From an uncultured Lysobacterales bacterium (GTDB lineage Bacteria; Pseudomonadota; Gammaproteobacteria; Xanthomonadales; Xanthomonadaceae), in assembly GCA_946886865.1 (NCBI GenBank), contig CAMPJI010000117.1, positions 1 to 6,079 on the forward strand: DNA of 6,079 nucleotides, given 5' to 3'. The notes under the pieces were generated by a model. The model searched no databases and was not told the DNA's origin. It worked only from the letters and a program-made list of their open reading frames with translations. A program made the translations under genes and the position numbers. Below are positions 1 to 6,079 of this stretch, piece after piece (position 1 is the stretch's first letter; each line of letters opens with the position of its first letter).

Positions 1-70
1 GCCCACGCTGCCCCCGGCACCATGCACCAGCCGCTTCCCGGCGGCAACGGCGCCCCGTACCCTTGGGCGG
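1..70. other. Upstream region of the sigma factor gene
   Basis: Seventy GC-rich bases precede the sigma factor start. I see no convincing -35/-10 pair, no ECF-type AAC/CGT promoter pair with suitable spacing, and no strong Shine-Dalgarno sequence; only GGGCGG directly abuts the ATG. The sigma reading frame stays open to the left window edge but contains no ATG, GTG or TTG codon there, so no earlier start is visible in this window. The operon promoter may lie further left. Confidence 0.5.
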
Positions 71-649
71 ATGGATTCCGCGCCCGACCCCGCCACCGCG
101 CCTGCCCCGGAGCCGGCTGACGAGGCACTGATGCTGGCCTGGGTGGGCGGCGACGTGCAGGCGTTCGAGCAGCTCTACGCCCGCCACCGCGGGCCGCTCT
201 ACCGCTTCCTGCTGCGCCATACCCGCGATGGCGCGCTGGCCGACGAGATTTTCCAGGACACGTGGCAGCGGGTGATCGGCGCGCGGGCCGGCTGGACACC
301 CGATGCGGCCTTCAGCGCCTGGCTGTTCCGCATTGCCCACAACCGGCTGGGCGACCACTGGCGTGCCCTCAAGCACCGCCCCGCGGCGCCTGCCGACGCC
401 GACCTGCGCGCAGCGCGCATTCCCGACCCGAACACGCCCGAACGCGAACTGTCGGAGTTCGAACAGCGCCGGCGCCTGCAGCGCGCCATCGAGGACCTGC
501 CCGACGAGCAGCGCGAGACCGTGCTGCTGCGGCTGGAGCAGGAACTCACTCTCGACGCGATCGGAGAGATCACCGGGGTCGGCCGCGAGACCGTCAAATC
601 CAGGCTGCGCTACGCCATGGACAAGTTGCGCGCGAGACTCAACGAATGA
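71..649 (+). CDS. ECF-type RNA polymerase sigma-70 family factor
   Basis: Probable alternative sigma factor that directs core RNA polymerase to a small regulon. The 192-residue length and two-domain layout are typical of the ECF group. Region 2 spans about residues 30-100 (FEQLYARHRGPLYRFLLRH, then DEIFQDTW and the FSAWLFRIAHNRLGDHWR block that contacts core and the -10 element). A charged linker follows at about 101-130. Region 4 spans about 135-190, with LPDEQRETVLLRLEQELT and a helix-turn-helix at about 158-182 (IGEITGVGRETVKSRLRYAM) for the -35 element. Start: the ATG at 71 is the first in-frame start in the window; the next, at 131, would leave almost nothing before region 2. The stop overlaps the ATG of the next gene (ATGA), a membrane protein that is the likely anti-sigma partner. 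Autoregulation is common in such pairs, but no promoter is recognisable here. Target genes and inducing signal are unknown. Confidence 0.93.
   Translation: MDSAPDPATAPAPEPADEALMLAWVGGDVQAFEQLYARHRGPLYRFLLRHTRDGALADEIFQDTWQRVIGARAGWTPDAAFSAWLFRIAHNRLGDHWRALKHRPAAPADADLRAARIPDPNTPERELSEFEQRRRLQRAIEDLPDEQRETVLLRLEQELTLDAIGEITGVGRETVKSRLRYAMDKLRARLNE
646..649 (+). promoter_or_regulatory. ATGA start/stop overlap coupling sigma and anti-sigma genes
   Basis: The ATG of the membrane protein gene shares bases with the TGA of the sigma gene. No strong Shine-Dalgarno sequence precedes it, so translation probably depends on ribosomes terminating on the sigma gene. Such coupling would keep sigma and anti-sigma production proportional. 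Confidence 0.8.
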
Positions 650-1641
650 CAACGACACCCCCACCCCCGCCGCGTGAGCCGCTGACGCCGGACGAGCGTG
701 AGATGGCCGCGCGCCTGGCGCGCCTGGGGCCGCACGACGGGCCGTCGGCGGCCCTGGACGCGCGCATCCTGGCCGCCGCGCACGCAGCGGCCGGCAGGGA
801 CACCGCGCCGCACCGTCACCGCGGGCGTCGCATCCTTGCGCTTCCGGCCGGGTGGCTGACCGGCGTTGGACTGGCGGCCTCGCTGACGCTGGTGCTGGGC
901 GTGGTCTGGCAACTGCGGCCATCGCAGGAGGTGCTGACCGAGCGCAGTGAAGCGCCGCTTGCCGATGGTGGCTTCGTCCCCGCGGCGCCCGTGGCGTCGG
1001 GCCGCCCCCGCGTGCTGGCACCGGCCGCACCGTCGACCGGGCCCGCCGACGAGGCACCCGCGGCCCGTGTCGCCGAGCCGCAGGTGCGCGAGCGGGCGGC
1101 CTCGGCCAAGGACTCGGCGCCGGCGACCCCACGCGATGTAGCCAATGCCGGTGCTGACCGCTCGACGGATGCCGCGCCCGTGATGCCTGCAGCGGTCGAG
1201 GACCGTGCCGCAGCGCCTGCGCCTCCTCCCGCGGCCGCCGCCGTCGCCTCACCCGAAGCCGCCGCCAAGTCGGCCGATACCTCGCAGGTGCGCAGCCAGG
1301 AGGTGCTGACGCAGGCACCCGAACGCCGCCACAGCTACACCAACAGCGCACGCGCGGGATCGGCCGCGATGACCGAGTCGCGTGCACTGCGCCACGCGAA
1401 AGCGGAGGGCGCGCGGCGTGAGCTTGGGGCGCTGGCACCGGCCGCGTCTGCGCCGGCGACGGATGGTCTGACACCCGATGACCCGCCATCCCGTTGGTAT
1501 GCCGAGATCCGGCGGCTTCGCGATGCGGGCGACATCGACGCCGCCCGCGCCGTGCTCGATCGCTTCCACGATGTGCATCCCACGCAGGCGCTGCCCGACG
1601 ACCTGCGTGCGCTGCTGCCCGAACCTCCATCCGAGCCGTGA
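646..1641 (+). CDS. Putative anti-sigma factor, single-pass membrane protein
   Basis: This 331-residue protein probably binds and restrains the sigma factor encoded just upstream. The call rests mainly on position (4-base ATGA overlap) and architecture; I do not recognise a named domain. Residues 1-65 are a proline-run leader and a short helical segment (about 14-50), predicted cytoplasmic, where sigma binding would occur. One hydrophobic helix lies at about 68-90 (WLTGVGLAASLTLVLGVVW), preceded by an HRHRGRR basic patch, which suggests N-inside topology. Residues about 100-280 form an Ala/Pro-rich low-complexity stretch, probably a periplasmic linker. The last about 50 residues (282-325, from SRWYAEIRRLRDAGDIDAAR) look like a compact helical hairpin reminiscent of a TPR unit. 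There is no cysteine at all, so it is not a zinc-binding (HxxxCxxC) anti-sigma factor. SQEVLT occurs twice (residues 93-98 and 217-222). The frame is open further upstream inside the sigma gene, but the ATG at 646 is the sensible coupled start. It could instead be an unrelated envelope protein. Confidence 0.72.
   Translation: MTTTPPPPPREPLTPDEREMAARLARLGPHDGPSAALDARILAAAHAAAGRDTAPHRHRGRRILALPAGWLTGVGLAASLTLVLGVVWQLRPSQEVLTERSEAPLADGGFVPAAPVASGRPRVLAPAAPSTGPADEAPAARVAEPQVRERAASAKDSAPATPRDVANAGADRSTDAAPVMPAAVEDRAAAPAPPPAAAAVASPEAAAKSADTSQVRSQEVLTQAPERRHSYTNSARAGSAAMTESRALRHAKAEGARRELGALAPAASAPATDGLTPDDPPSRWYAEIRRLRDAGDIDAARAVLDRFHDVHPTQALPDDLRALLPEPPSEP
1638..1641 (+). promoter_or_regulatory. 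GTGA start/stop overlap coupling anti-sigma candidate and yigZ
   Basis: The GTG start of the YigZ gene overlaps the TGA stop of the anti-sigma candidate. The bases upstream carry no clear Shine-Dalgarno motif, which again points to translational coupling and supports GTG as the true start. Confidence 0.75.
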
Positions 1642-2240
1642 GCCAGGACACCCTGGCCAGGCGGGCGTCGCACACGATCGACGTCAAGCACAGCCGCTTC
1701 CTCGCCCAGGCGGCGCCGGTGGATTCGCCTGCCGCCGCCCTGGCCTTCTTCGAGGAGGTGGGCGATCCGGCGGCGACGCACAACTGCTGGGCCTACCGCA
1801 TCGGGTCCGAGTACCGCTTCAACGACGACGGAGAGCCGGGCGGCACCGCGGGGCGTCCGATCCTGGCCGCGATCGAAGGCCAGGGGCTGGACCGCGTCGC
1901 CGTGGTCGTCACCCGCTGGTACGGCGGCATCAAGCTGGGCGCAGGCGGGCTGGTGCGGGCCTACGGCGGGGCCGCCGCGGAGTGCCTGCGCACGGCAGCG
2001 CGCGAGCCGCTGGTGGCACTGTGCGAAGTGCACGTGGCCTACCCCTTCGATGACACCGGCGCGGTGCATGCGGCACTGGCCGCCCACGATGCGGAGAAGC
2101 TCGAAGAGCGGTTCGATGCCGGTGGCGGCCACGTGCGCCTGCGGTTGCCGGTCGACCAGGCGGATGCGCTGACCGACCAGCTGCGCGACGCCACGCGCGA
2201 CCGCGCGCGCGTCAGCGTTGACGAAGGCGGATCCGCATAG
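1638..2240 (+). CDS. yigZ: YigZ/IMPACT family protein (UPF0029)
   Basis: A 200-residue cytosolic protein of the YigZ family, related to the N-terminal half of eukaryotic IMPACT. Its molecular role in bacteria is not settled; IMPACT proteins act in translational stress control. The IMPACT-type domain covers about residues 14-122: HSRF near 18-21, THNCWAYRIG at 47-56, DGEPGGTAG at 64-72 and the family hallmark VVTRWYGGIKLGAGGLVRAY at 90-109. A C-terminal DUF1949-like ferredoxin-fold domain follows at about 130-192. The length matches E. coli YigZ (about 204). Start: the GTG at 1638 places the usual N-terminus before the first conserved block and overlaps the previous stop as GTGA; an ATG at 1494 in the same frame would add 48 residues that are out-of-frame sequence of the upstream gene and match nothing in the family. 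It is the last gene of the three-gene sigma cluster. The association with the sigma pair may reflect co-regulation or only proximity. Confidence 0.93.
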   Translation: MSQDTLARRASHTIDVKHSRFLAQAAPVDSPAAALAFFEEVGDPAATHNCWAYRIGSEYRFNDDGEPGGTAGRPILAAIEGQGLDRVAVVVTRWYGGIKLGAGGLVRAYGGAAAECLRTAAREPLVALCEVHVAYPFDDTGAVHAALAAHDAEKLEERFDAGGGHVRLRLPVDQADALTDQLRDATRDRARVSVDEGGSA

Positions 2241-2246
2241 CCCTGC

Positions 2247-2276
2247 GGGCGCGGCCTGGCCGCGGAGCCCGCGCCC
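2247..2276 (+). terminator. Weak GC-rich hairpin after yigZ
   Basis: GGGCGCGG (2247-2254) can pair perfectly with CCGCGCCC (2269-2276) around a 14-base loop, 6 bases after the yigZ stop codon. The loop region contains a competing GCGGCC/GGCCGC inverted repeat (2251-2256 and 2258-2263). No T tract follows, so it is not a standard intrinsic terminator, and hairpins of this size arise by chance in such GC-rich DNA. Confidence 0.25.
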
Positions 2277-2435
2277 GGATGCCTTCGGCCCCACGCCAGG
2301 CGCGACGCCACTCGCAACCGCGCGGCCCTGGCGATCGCGACGTGCGCCGCGCCCACGCGCGCATCGTGTTTCCGACGCCAGGCTCAGCGGCTCAGGCCGT
2401 GCCGACAACGGATGGTGACGCGGCACCCGCCCGAT

Positions 2436-2441
2436 GAAGGA
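2436..2441 (+). promoter_or_regulatory. Shine-Dalgarno site (GAAGGA) favouring the ATG at 2452
   Basis: GAAGGA ends 10 bases before the ATG at 2452. The alternative in-frame ATG at 2434 overlaps this motif itself and has no purine-rich site ahead of it, so the downstream start is preferred; the difference is only six residues. Confidence 0.6.
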
Positions 2442-2451
2442 CAATGGCCGG

Positions 2452-4230
2452 ATGAACGATGCCATCGCTTCCAGCGCACCGGCCAAGGCCCCGATCGGCC
2501 GACTGCGCACCCTCTGGCCCTTCGTGCAACGCCACCGCGCCCTGTTCGTGGCGTGGCTGCTGGCGCTGGCGGCCTCCAGCACCGCGACCCTCAGCCTGCC
2601 CTACGCCTTCCGCGTGATGATCGACCAGGGGTTCGCGCAAGGCGGCGGCAGTGCCATCGATCGCGCGTTCCTGCTGCTGTTCGCCGTCGCGCTGGTGCTG
2701 GCCTTTGCGACGGCGGCGCGCTTCTTCTTCGTGTCGCTGCTGGGCGAACGCGTGGTGGCCGACCTGCGCGAGCGCCTGTACGCGCACCTGATCGCACTGG
2801 ACGCCGGCTTCCACGACCGCAACCGCAGTGGCGAGCTGGTCTCGCGGCTGACGGCCGATGCCGAACTGCTGCGCAGCGTCGTCGGCTCCAGCATGTCGGT
2901 CGCGTTGCGCAGCATCGTGACCTTCACGGGCAGCATCGCGATGCTGTTCGTGACCAGCCCGAGGCTGGCGGCGTATGCGCTGGTCGGCATCCCCCTGGCG
3001 GTGCTGCCGATCGTGCTGGGCGGGCGCCGGTTGCAGAAGATCTCGCGCGCCGCGCAGGACCGCGTCGCCGATGCCAACGCGCTGGCCAACGAGACGCTGG
3101 GCGCCGTGCGCACCGTGCAGGCGCACGCACGCGAGCCCTACGAGCGTGGGCGTTTCAGCGAGGCGCTGGCGATTGCCGTGGGCACCGCGCGGCGCCGCAT
3201 CCAGGCGCAAGCGTGGGTGACGGCCATTGCCATCACGTTGATCTTCGGTGCGATCACGCTGGTGCTGTGGTCGGGCGCGCATGACGTCATTGCCGGGCGG
3301 ATGAGCGCCGGCACGCTGGGACAGTTCGTGCTGTACGCGCTGATCGGTGGCGGCTCGGTCGGCGCGCTGGCCGAGGTCTTCAACGAGCTGCAGCGCGCCG
3401 CCGGCGGCATGGGGCGCATCAGCGAGCTGCTGCAGGAAGAGCCCGGCGTGCGACCGCCCCAGCACCCTGCCGCGCTGCCGCAACCCGTCCGCGGCGAGGT
3501 GGTGCTGGACGAGGTGGCCTTCCACTATCCGAAGCGCCCGGATCGCGCCGCGCTGGAGCACTTCACCCTGCACGTGCGACCGGGCGAGACCGTCGCGCTG
3601 GTCGGACCGTCCGGCGCCGGCAAGAGCACGGTGTTTTCGCTGCTGCTGCGCTTCCACGACCCGGACCCGGGTGCGGGCGCCGTTCGCGTGGACGGGGTGG
3701 ACATCCGCACGCTGGACCCGGCCGACCTGCGCGAAGCGATCGCGCTGGTGCCACAGCAACCGACGATCTTCGCCGCCAGCGCGCGGGAAAACATCCGCTA
3801 CGGCCGGCTGGACGCCAGCGATGCCGAGATCGACGCCGCCGTGCGTGCCGCCCATGCCGACGATTTCATCGCCGCCCTGCCCCAGGGCCTGGACACCGAA
3901 CTGGGCGAGCGCGGGGCGCGCCTGTCGGGCGGGCAGCAGCAACGCATCGCCATTGCCCGTGCGCTGCTGAAGGACGCGCCGATCCTGCTGCTGGACGAAG
4001 CCACCAGCGCGCTCGACGCGCAGAGCGAGCGCGCCGTGCAGCAGGCACTGGAAACGCTGATGGAAGGCCGCACCACGATCGTCGTCGCCCACCGCCTGGC
4101 GACCGTGCTCAAGGCCGACCGCATCGTGGTGATGGACCACGGCCGCATCGTTGCCGAAGGCACGCACGACGCGCTCGTGGCGCAGGGCGGCCTGTATGCG
4201 GAGCTGGCGCGGCTGCAGTTCCTGGACTAG
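2452..4230 (+). CDS. ABC exporter, fused permease/ATPase (MsbA-related)
   Basis: A half-size ABC exporter of 592 residues that should act as an inner-membrane homodimer, using ATP to move a substrate outward or flip a lipid. The family is MsbA/LmrA-like and resembles the 'MsbA-related' group rather than true MsbA, whose gene normally sits with lpxK; the substrate cannot be read from sequence. Six membrane helices lie in the first about 310 residues (first near [12 protein letters not shown], last near [13 protein letters not shown]). The ATPase domain has all motifs: A-loop Tyr359 (FHYP), Walker [10 protein letters not shown] from residue 385, Q-loop Gln435 ([11 protein letters not shown]), the exporter-type TELGERG X-loop, signature [15 protein letters not shown] from 491, Walker B ILLLDE with Asp515 and catalytic Glu516, SALD D-loop, and His547 (VAHRL). 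It therefore looks fully active. An alternative ATG at 2434 would add six residues. It stands alone on its strand, with a convergent neighbour 14 bases beyond its stop. Confidence 0.95.
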   Translation: MNDAIASSAPAKAPIGRLRTLWPFVQRHRALFVAWLLALAASSTATLSLPYAFRVMIDQGFAQGGGSAIDRAFLLLFAVALVLAFATAARFFFVSLLGERVVADLRERLYAHLIALDAGFHDRNRSGELVSRLTADAELLRSVVGSSMSVALRSIVTFTGSIAMLFVTSPRLAAYALVGIPLAVLPIVLGGRRLQKISRAAQDRVADANALANETLGAVRTVQAHAREPYERGRFSEALAIAVGTARRRIQAQAWVTAIAITLIFGAITLVLWSGAHDVIAGRMSAGTLGQFVLYALIGGGSVGALAEVFNELQRAAGGMGRISELLQEEPGVRPPQHPAALPQPVRGEVVLDEVAFHYPKRPDRAALEHFTLHVRPGETVALVGPSGAGKSTVFSLLLRFHDPDPGAGAVRVDGVDIRTLDPADLREAIALVPQQPTIFAASARENIRYGRLDASDAEIDAAVRAAHADDFIAALPQGLDTELGERGARLSGGQQQRIAIARALLKDAPILLLDEATSALDAQSERAVQQALETLMEGRTTIVVAHRLATVLKADRIVVMDHGRIVAEGTHDALVAQGGLYAELARLQFLD

Positions 4231-4244
4231 CCGCAGAAGCAGCC

Positions 4245-4943
4245 TCAGCCGCGCTTGGCGCCCTGCCCGAACAGGATGCGCCGCGCCTCGTCGGTGAGCG
4301 GCTGGTTGGACGAATAGGCCGTCGACGGGTCCTCGTAGACCTTCACCGTCGCCGGACGCGTGCGTACCGCCTCGAGCCAGCGAGCCAGGCCGGGGAATTC
4401 GTCCAGCGCTTGGCCGTGCGCTTCAAACGGCACGATCCACGGGTAAATGGCCATGTCGACGATGGAATAGTCGTCCCCGGCCACGAACGCCCGGCCCTGC
4501 AGCTGGCGGTCGAGCACGCCGTACAGCCGGGACACCTCGCGCGTGTAGCGCTCGATGCCGTACTCGATCTTCTCCGGTGCGTAGACGCGGAAGTGGCCCG
4601 CCTGCCCCGCCATCGGCCCGAGCCCGGCGACCTGCCAGAACAGCCACTGCAGGGCGCGATGGCGTTCGCGCGTCCCGGCCGGCAGGAACCGGCCGGTCTT
4701 CTCGGCCAGGTACAGCAGGATCTCGCCGGACTCGAACAGCGACAGCGGCTCGCCGCCGTCGGCCGGGGCGTGGTCGACGATGGCCGGCATCTTGTTGTTG
4801 GGTGAGATCGCCAGGAAGTCCGGCTTGAACTGGTCGCCCTGGCCGATATCAACCGGCACGATCTGATGGTCCAGCCCGGCCTCCTCCAGGAACAGGCGGA
4901 TCTTGTAGCCGTTGGGCGTGGGCCAGTAGTGCAGTTCGATCAC
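4245..4943 (-). CDS. yfcG: Nu-class glutathione S-transferase, YfcG-like disulfide reductase
   Basis: A cytosolic glutathione transferase-fold protein of 232 residues. Nu-class members (E. coli YfcG, YghU) bind two glutathione molecules or oxidised glutathione and reduce disulfides and peroxides rather than catalysing strong conjugation. The N-terminal thioredoxin-like domain opens with IELHYWPTPNGYKI; Thr9 and Asn11 of the TPN motif match the positions of the glutathione-interacting residues of E. coli YfcG, and there is no catalytic Cys or Tyr there. SPNNKMPAIVDH (48-58) carries the cis-proline, and FESGEILLYLAEKTG (70-84) supplies the Glu-Ser pair that holds the glutathione gamma-glutamyl group. 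The helical C-terminal domain begins near ALQWLFWQVAGLGPM and includes the DYSIVDMAIYPW N-capping box. Start: a GTG at 4943 gives the exact family N-terminus and has GGAG 7 bases upstream; the longer open frame would run into aidB. Its 3' end faces the ABC exporter. It may share a transcript with aidB upstream. Confidence 0.93.
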   Translation of the reverse strand: MIELHYWPTPNGYKIRLFLEEAGLDHQIVPVDIGQGDQFKPDFLAISPNNKMPAIVDHAPADGGEPLSLFESGEILLYLAEKTGRFLPAGTRERHRALQWLFWQVAGLGPMAGQAGHFRVYAPEKIEYGIERYTREVSRLYGVLDRQLQGRAFVAGDDYSIVDMAIYPWIVPFEAHGQALDEFPGLARWLEAVRTRPATVKVYEDPSTAYSSNQPLTDEARRILFGQGAKRG

Positions 4944-5037
4944 GGACGTGCTCCGGTGCAAACGGGGGCGTCCACCGTAACGCGCACGGCGCCGCCGGCG
5001 CGTCCGCACCAGCGCAACGCAGTGGTCCGCATTCGGC
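4944..5037 (-). other. Gap between aidB and the yfcG-like gene
   Basis: Ninety-four GC-rich bases separate the aidB stop from the transferase start. They contain a small GCGCC/GGCGC inverted repeat with a 3-base loop (4989-5001) but no T tract, and no recognisable -35/-10 pair. Both a shared transcript and an independent promoter remain possible. Confidence 0.4.
4951..4954 (-). promoter_or_regulatory. Shine-Dalgarno site (GGAG) of the yfcG-like gene
   Basis: On the minus strand GGAG ends 7 bases before the GTG start at 4943. This spacing is standard and decides in favour of the GTG over any more upstream start in the same open frame. Confidence 0.6.
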
Positions 5038-6079
5038 CTACGTCGGCAGGGCGCGCTCGACCAGCGCCGCAGCGTCGTCCACCGGTGGCGATGCACCGAA
5101 CACCCCGCCCCGGTCGGGGCCGATCCGCGACCGGCTGAAGGCGTCGACCCACGGACTGCCCGCGCGCGCCAGCACCGCGCCCTGCAGGGCCAGCGCCAGC
5201 GAAGACACGAACCCGCGCGCCGCCTCCGGCGCGATTGCCTGGCCTTGCAGCAGCGACGGCTTCAGCCGCGCGACCAGCGCGGCGTGTCCAGCACCCGCAT
5301 CGACCTGCACTTCGTCCCACACGGCCGCCCCGGTGTCCGGCTCCCGCGCCAGCGCGCGCAGTACGTCCAGGCACTGGACGTTGCCGCTGCCCTCCCAGAT
5401 CGAGTTGAGCGGCGCCTGGCGGTACAGCCGTGGCAGGACCGACTCCTCCACGTAGCCCGCGCCGCCCAGGCATTCCTGCGCTTCGTTGACGAAGGCCGGC
5501 GCGCGCTTGCAGACCCAGAACTTGCCGATCGCGGTGGCGATGCGCGCGAAGGCCGCTTCCGAAGCATCGGTCGGGGCGCGGTCCACGGCGCCGGCCACGC
5601 GCATCGAAAGCGCCAGCGCAGCCTCGGCCTCCAGCGCAAGGTCGGCCAGCACCGTCCCCATCAGTGGCTGGTCGATGAGGCGCTTCCCGAACGCGCGCCG
5701 GTGCCGTGCGTGGTGCACGGCATGCGCCAGCGCCATGCGCATCTGCGCCGCTGACCCGAGCATGCAGTCCAGGCGCGTCAGCATGACCATCTCCAGGATG
5801 GTGGCGATGCCGCGTCCTTCCTCGCCCACCCGCCATGCGCGGGCGCCGCGGAACTCGACTTCGGACGACGCGTTCGACCAGTCCCCCAGCTTGTCCTTCA
5901 GGCGCACCAGCTCGAAGGCGTTCTTCGATCCGTCCGGCAGCCGCCGCGGCATCAGGAGGCACGTCAGCCCGCCCGGCGCCGGCGCCTGCGCCAGCACCAG
6001 GAAGCCGTCGCTCATCGGCGCGGAGAAGAACCACTTGTGGCCGACCAGCCGGTAGCCATCGCCGTCGGGCGTCGCGGTG
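5038..6079 (-). CDS. aidB: AidB-type acyl-CoA dehydrogenase, N-terminus beyond the window
   Basis: C-terminal 346 residues of an acyl-CoA dehydrogenase family flavoprotein; the start lies past the right edge. E. coli AidB has 541 residues, so roughly 190 are missing. AidB is a tetrameric FAD protein of the adaptive response to DNA alkylation; it has weak isovaleryl-CoA dehydrogenase activity, binds DNA and is thought to protect it or destroy alkylating agents. Diagnostic AidB blocks are visible: GYRLVGHKWFFSAPMSD at the fragment start, LKDKLGDWSNASSEVEF, RHRRAFGKRLIDQPLM, ECLGGAGYVEES, LPRLYRQAPLNSIWEGSGN and the terminal DRGGVFGA. The Glu of WEGSGN (codon 5392-5394) sits where MCAD carries its catalytic base. 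The last 105 residues, which correspond to the E. coli DNA-binding part, contain only 9 Lys/Arg against 11 Asp/Glu. The gene is upstream of, and parallel to, the yfcG-like gene. A non-AidB acyl-CoA dehydrogenase is unlikely given these blocks. Confidence 0.92.
   Translation of the reverse strand, partial: TATPDGDGYRLVGHKWFFSAPMSDGFLVLAQAPAPGGLTCLLMPRRLPDGSKNAFELVRLKDKLGDWSNASSEVEFRGARAWRVGEEGRGIATILEMVMLTRLDCMLGSAAQMRMALAHAVHHARHRRAFGKRLIDQPLMGTVLADLALEAEAALALSMRVAGAVDRAPTDASEAAFARIATAIGKFWVCKRAPAFVNEAQECLGGAGYVEESVLPRLYRQAPLNSIWEGSGNVQCLDVLRALAREPDTGAAVWDEVQVDAGAGHAALVARLKPSLLQGQAIAPEAARGFVSSLALALQGAVLARAGSPWVDAFSRSRIGPDRGGVFGASPPVDDAAALVERALPT

Larger units (their letters stand above)
2241..2451. 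other. Intergenic region between yigZ and the ABC exporter gene
   Basis: About 210 GC-rich bases with no plausible protein. Short open frames on both strands here have Arg/Ala/Pro-rich shadow composition and no family motif. The region holds a weak hairpin near its left end, a 9-base direct repeat ACGCCAGGC (2293-2301 and 2375-2383), a short tandem GGCTCAG pair (2381-2387 and 2389-2395), and a Shine-Dalgarno-like GAAGGA close to the exporter start. The exporter promoter should lie here, but no clear -35/-10 pair is visible. Confidence 0.5.

Noticed and set aside
22..120. A 32-codon open frame beginning at ATG 22 before the sigma gene
   Set aside because: It overlaps the sigma coding region out of frame, has no ribosome binding site and no recognisable product.
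655..672. A run of C-rich codons (Pro repeat) at the start of the anti-sigma candidate, considered as a phase-variation tract
   Set aside because: The C runs are only five bases and are interrupted by A and G; too short for credible slipped-strand switching.
1335..2582. A 415-codon minus-strand open frame spanning the anti-sigma candidate, yigZ and the gap after it
   Set aside because: It crosses two recognised plus-strand genes and an intergenic region, has shadow-like composition, and no recognisable domain or ribosome binding site.
2392..4167. A 591-codon open frame on the minus strand opposite the ABC exporter
   Set aside because: It is a shadow of the exporter gene: its product is rich in Arg, Gln, His and Ala with no family motif, while the plus strand carries a complete ABC protein. 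Long antisense frames are expected in GC-rich coding DNA.
4989..5001. Inverted repeat GCGCC-GCC-GGCGC in the aidB/yfcG gap, considered as a terminator or operator
   Set aside because: The stem is only five pairs with no T tract, and such repeats are common by chance at this base composition.
4940..6034. A second minus-strand frame of 364 codons overlapping aidB
   Set aside because: It is out of frame with the clear AidB protein and is Gly/Arg/Ala-rich with no motifs.
1..6079. Mobile elements, CRISPR arrays, tRNA or rRNA genes, defence-system genes
   Set aside because: No transposase or integrase motifs, no regularly spaced repeats, no structural RNA sequences and no defence-family domains were seen on either strand.

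Overview
This is an ordinary, strongly GC-rich chromosomal stretch. Its gene content and protein flavour (short Ala/Arg-rich proteins, an ECF sigma gene followed by a Pro/Ala-rich membrane partner, a YigZ-family gene, an MsbA-related exporter, a YfcG-like glutathione transferase and AidB) fit a gammaproteobacterium of the Xanthomonas/Lysobacter/Luteimonas type. That placement is inferred from style and family content; no marker gene is present. No tRNA, rRNA, CRISPR array, insertion sequence, integrase or phage gene is visible.

Left part (71-2240, + strand): three tightly packed genes encode an ECF-type RNA polymerase sigma factor, a cysteine-free single-pass membrane protein that is probably its anti-sigma factor, and a YigZ/IMPACT-family protein. 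Both junctions are 4-base start/stop overlaps (ATGA, then GTGA), so the three are almost certainly co-transcribed and translationally coupled. The expected logic is that the membrane protein holds the sigma factor until an envelope or cytoplasmic signal releases it; the YigZ protein has no obvious link to this and may simply ride along.

Middle (2241-4230, + strand): a gap of about 210 bases with one weak GC-rich hairpin precedes a complete half-size ABC exporter (six membrane helices fused to an ATPase domain, all nucleotide-binding motifs intact).

Right part (4245-6079, - strand): a complete nu-class (YfcG-like) glutathione transferase and, upstream of it on the same strand, the C-terminal two thirds of an AidB-type acyl-CoA dehydrogenase that runs off the right edge. 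The two are 94 bases apart and could be co-transcribed; both families are associated with protection from reactive or alkylating chemicals. The exporter and the transferase genes are convergent, with only 14 bases between their stop codons.

I found no convincing undescribed system. The most useful leads are the sigma/anti-sigma/YigZ coupling, the non-zinc anti-sigma candidate with its long low-complexity linker and conserved-looking C-terminal helical tail, and the lack of net positive charge in the AidB C-terminal region that binds DNA in the E. coli protein.
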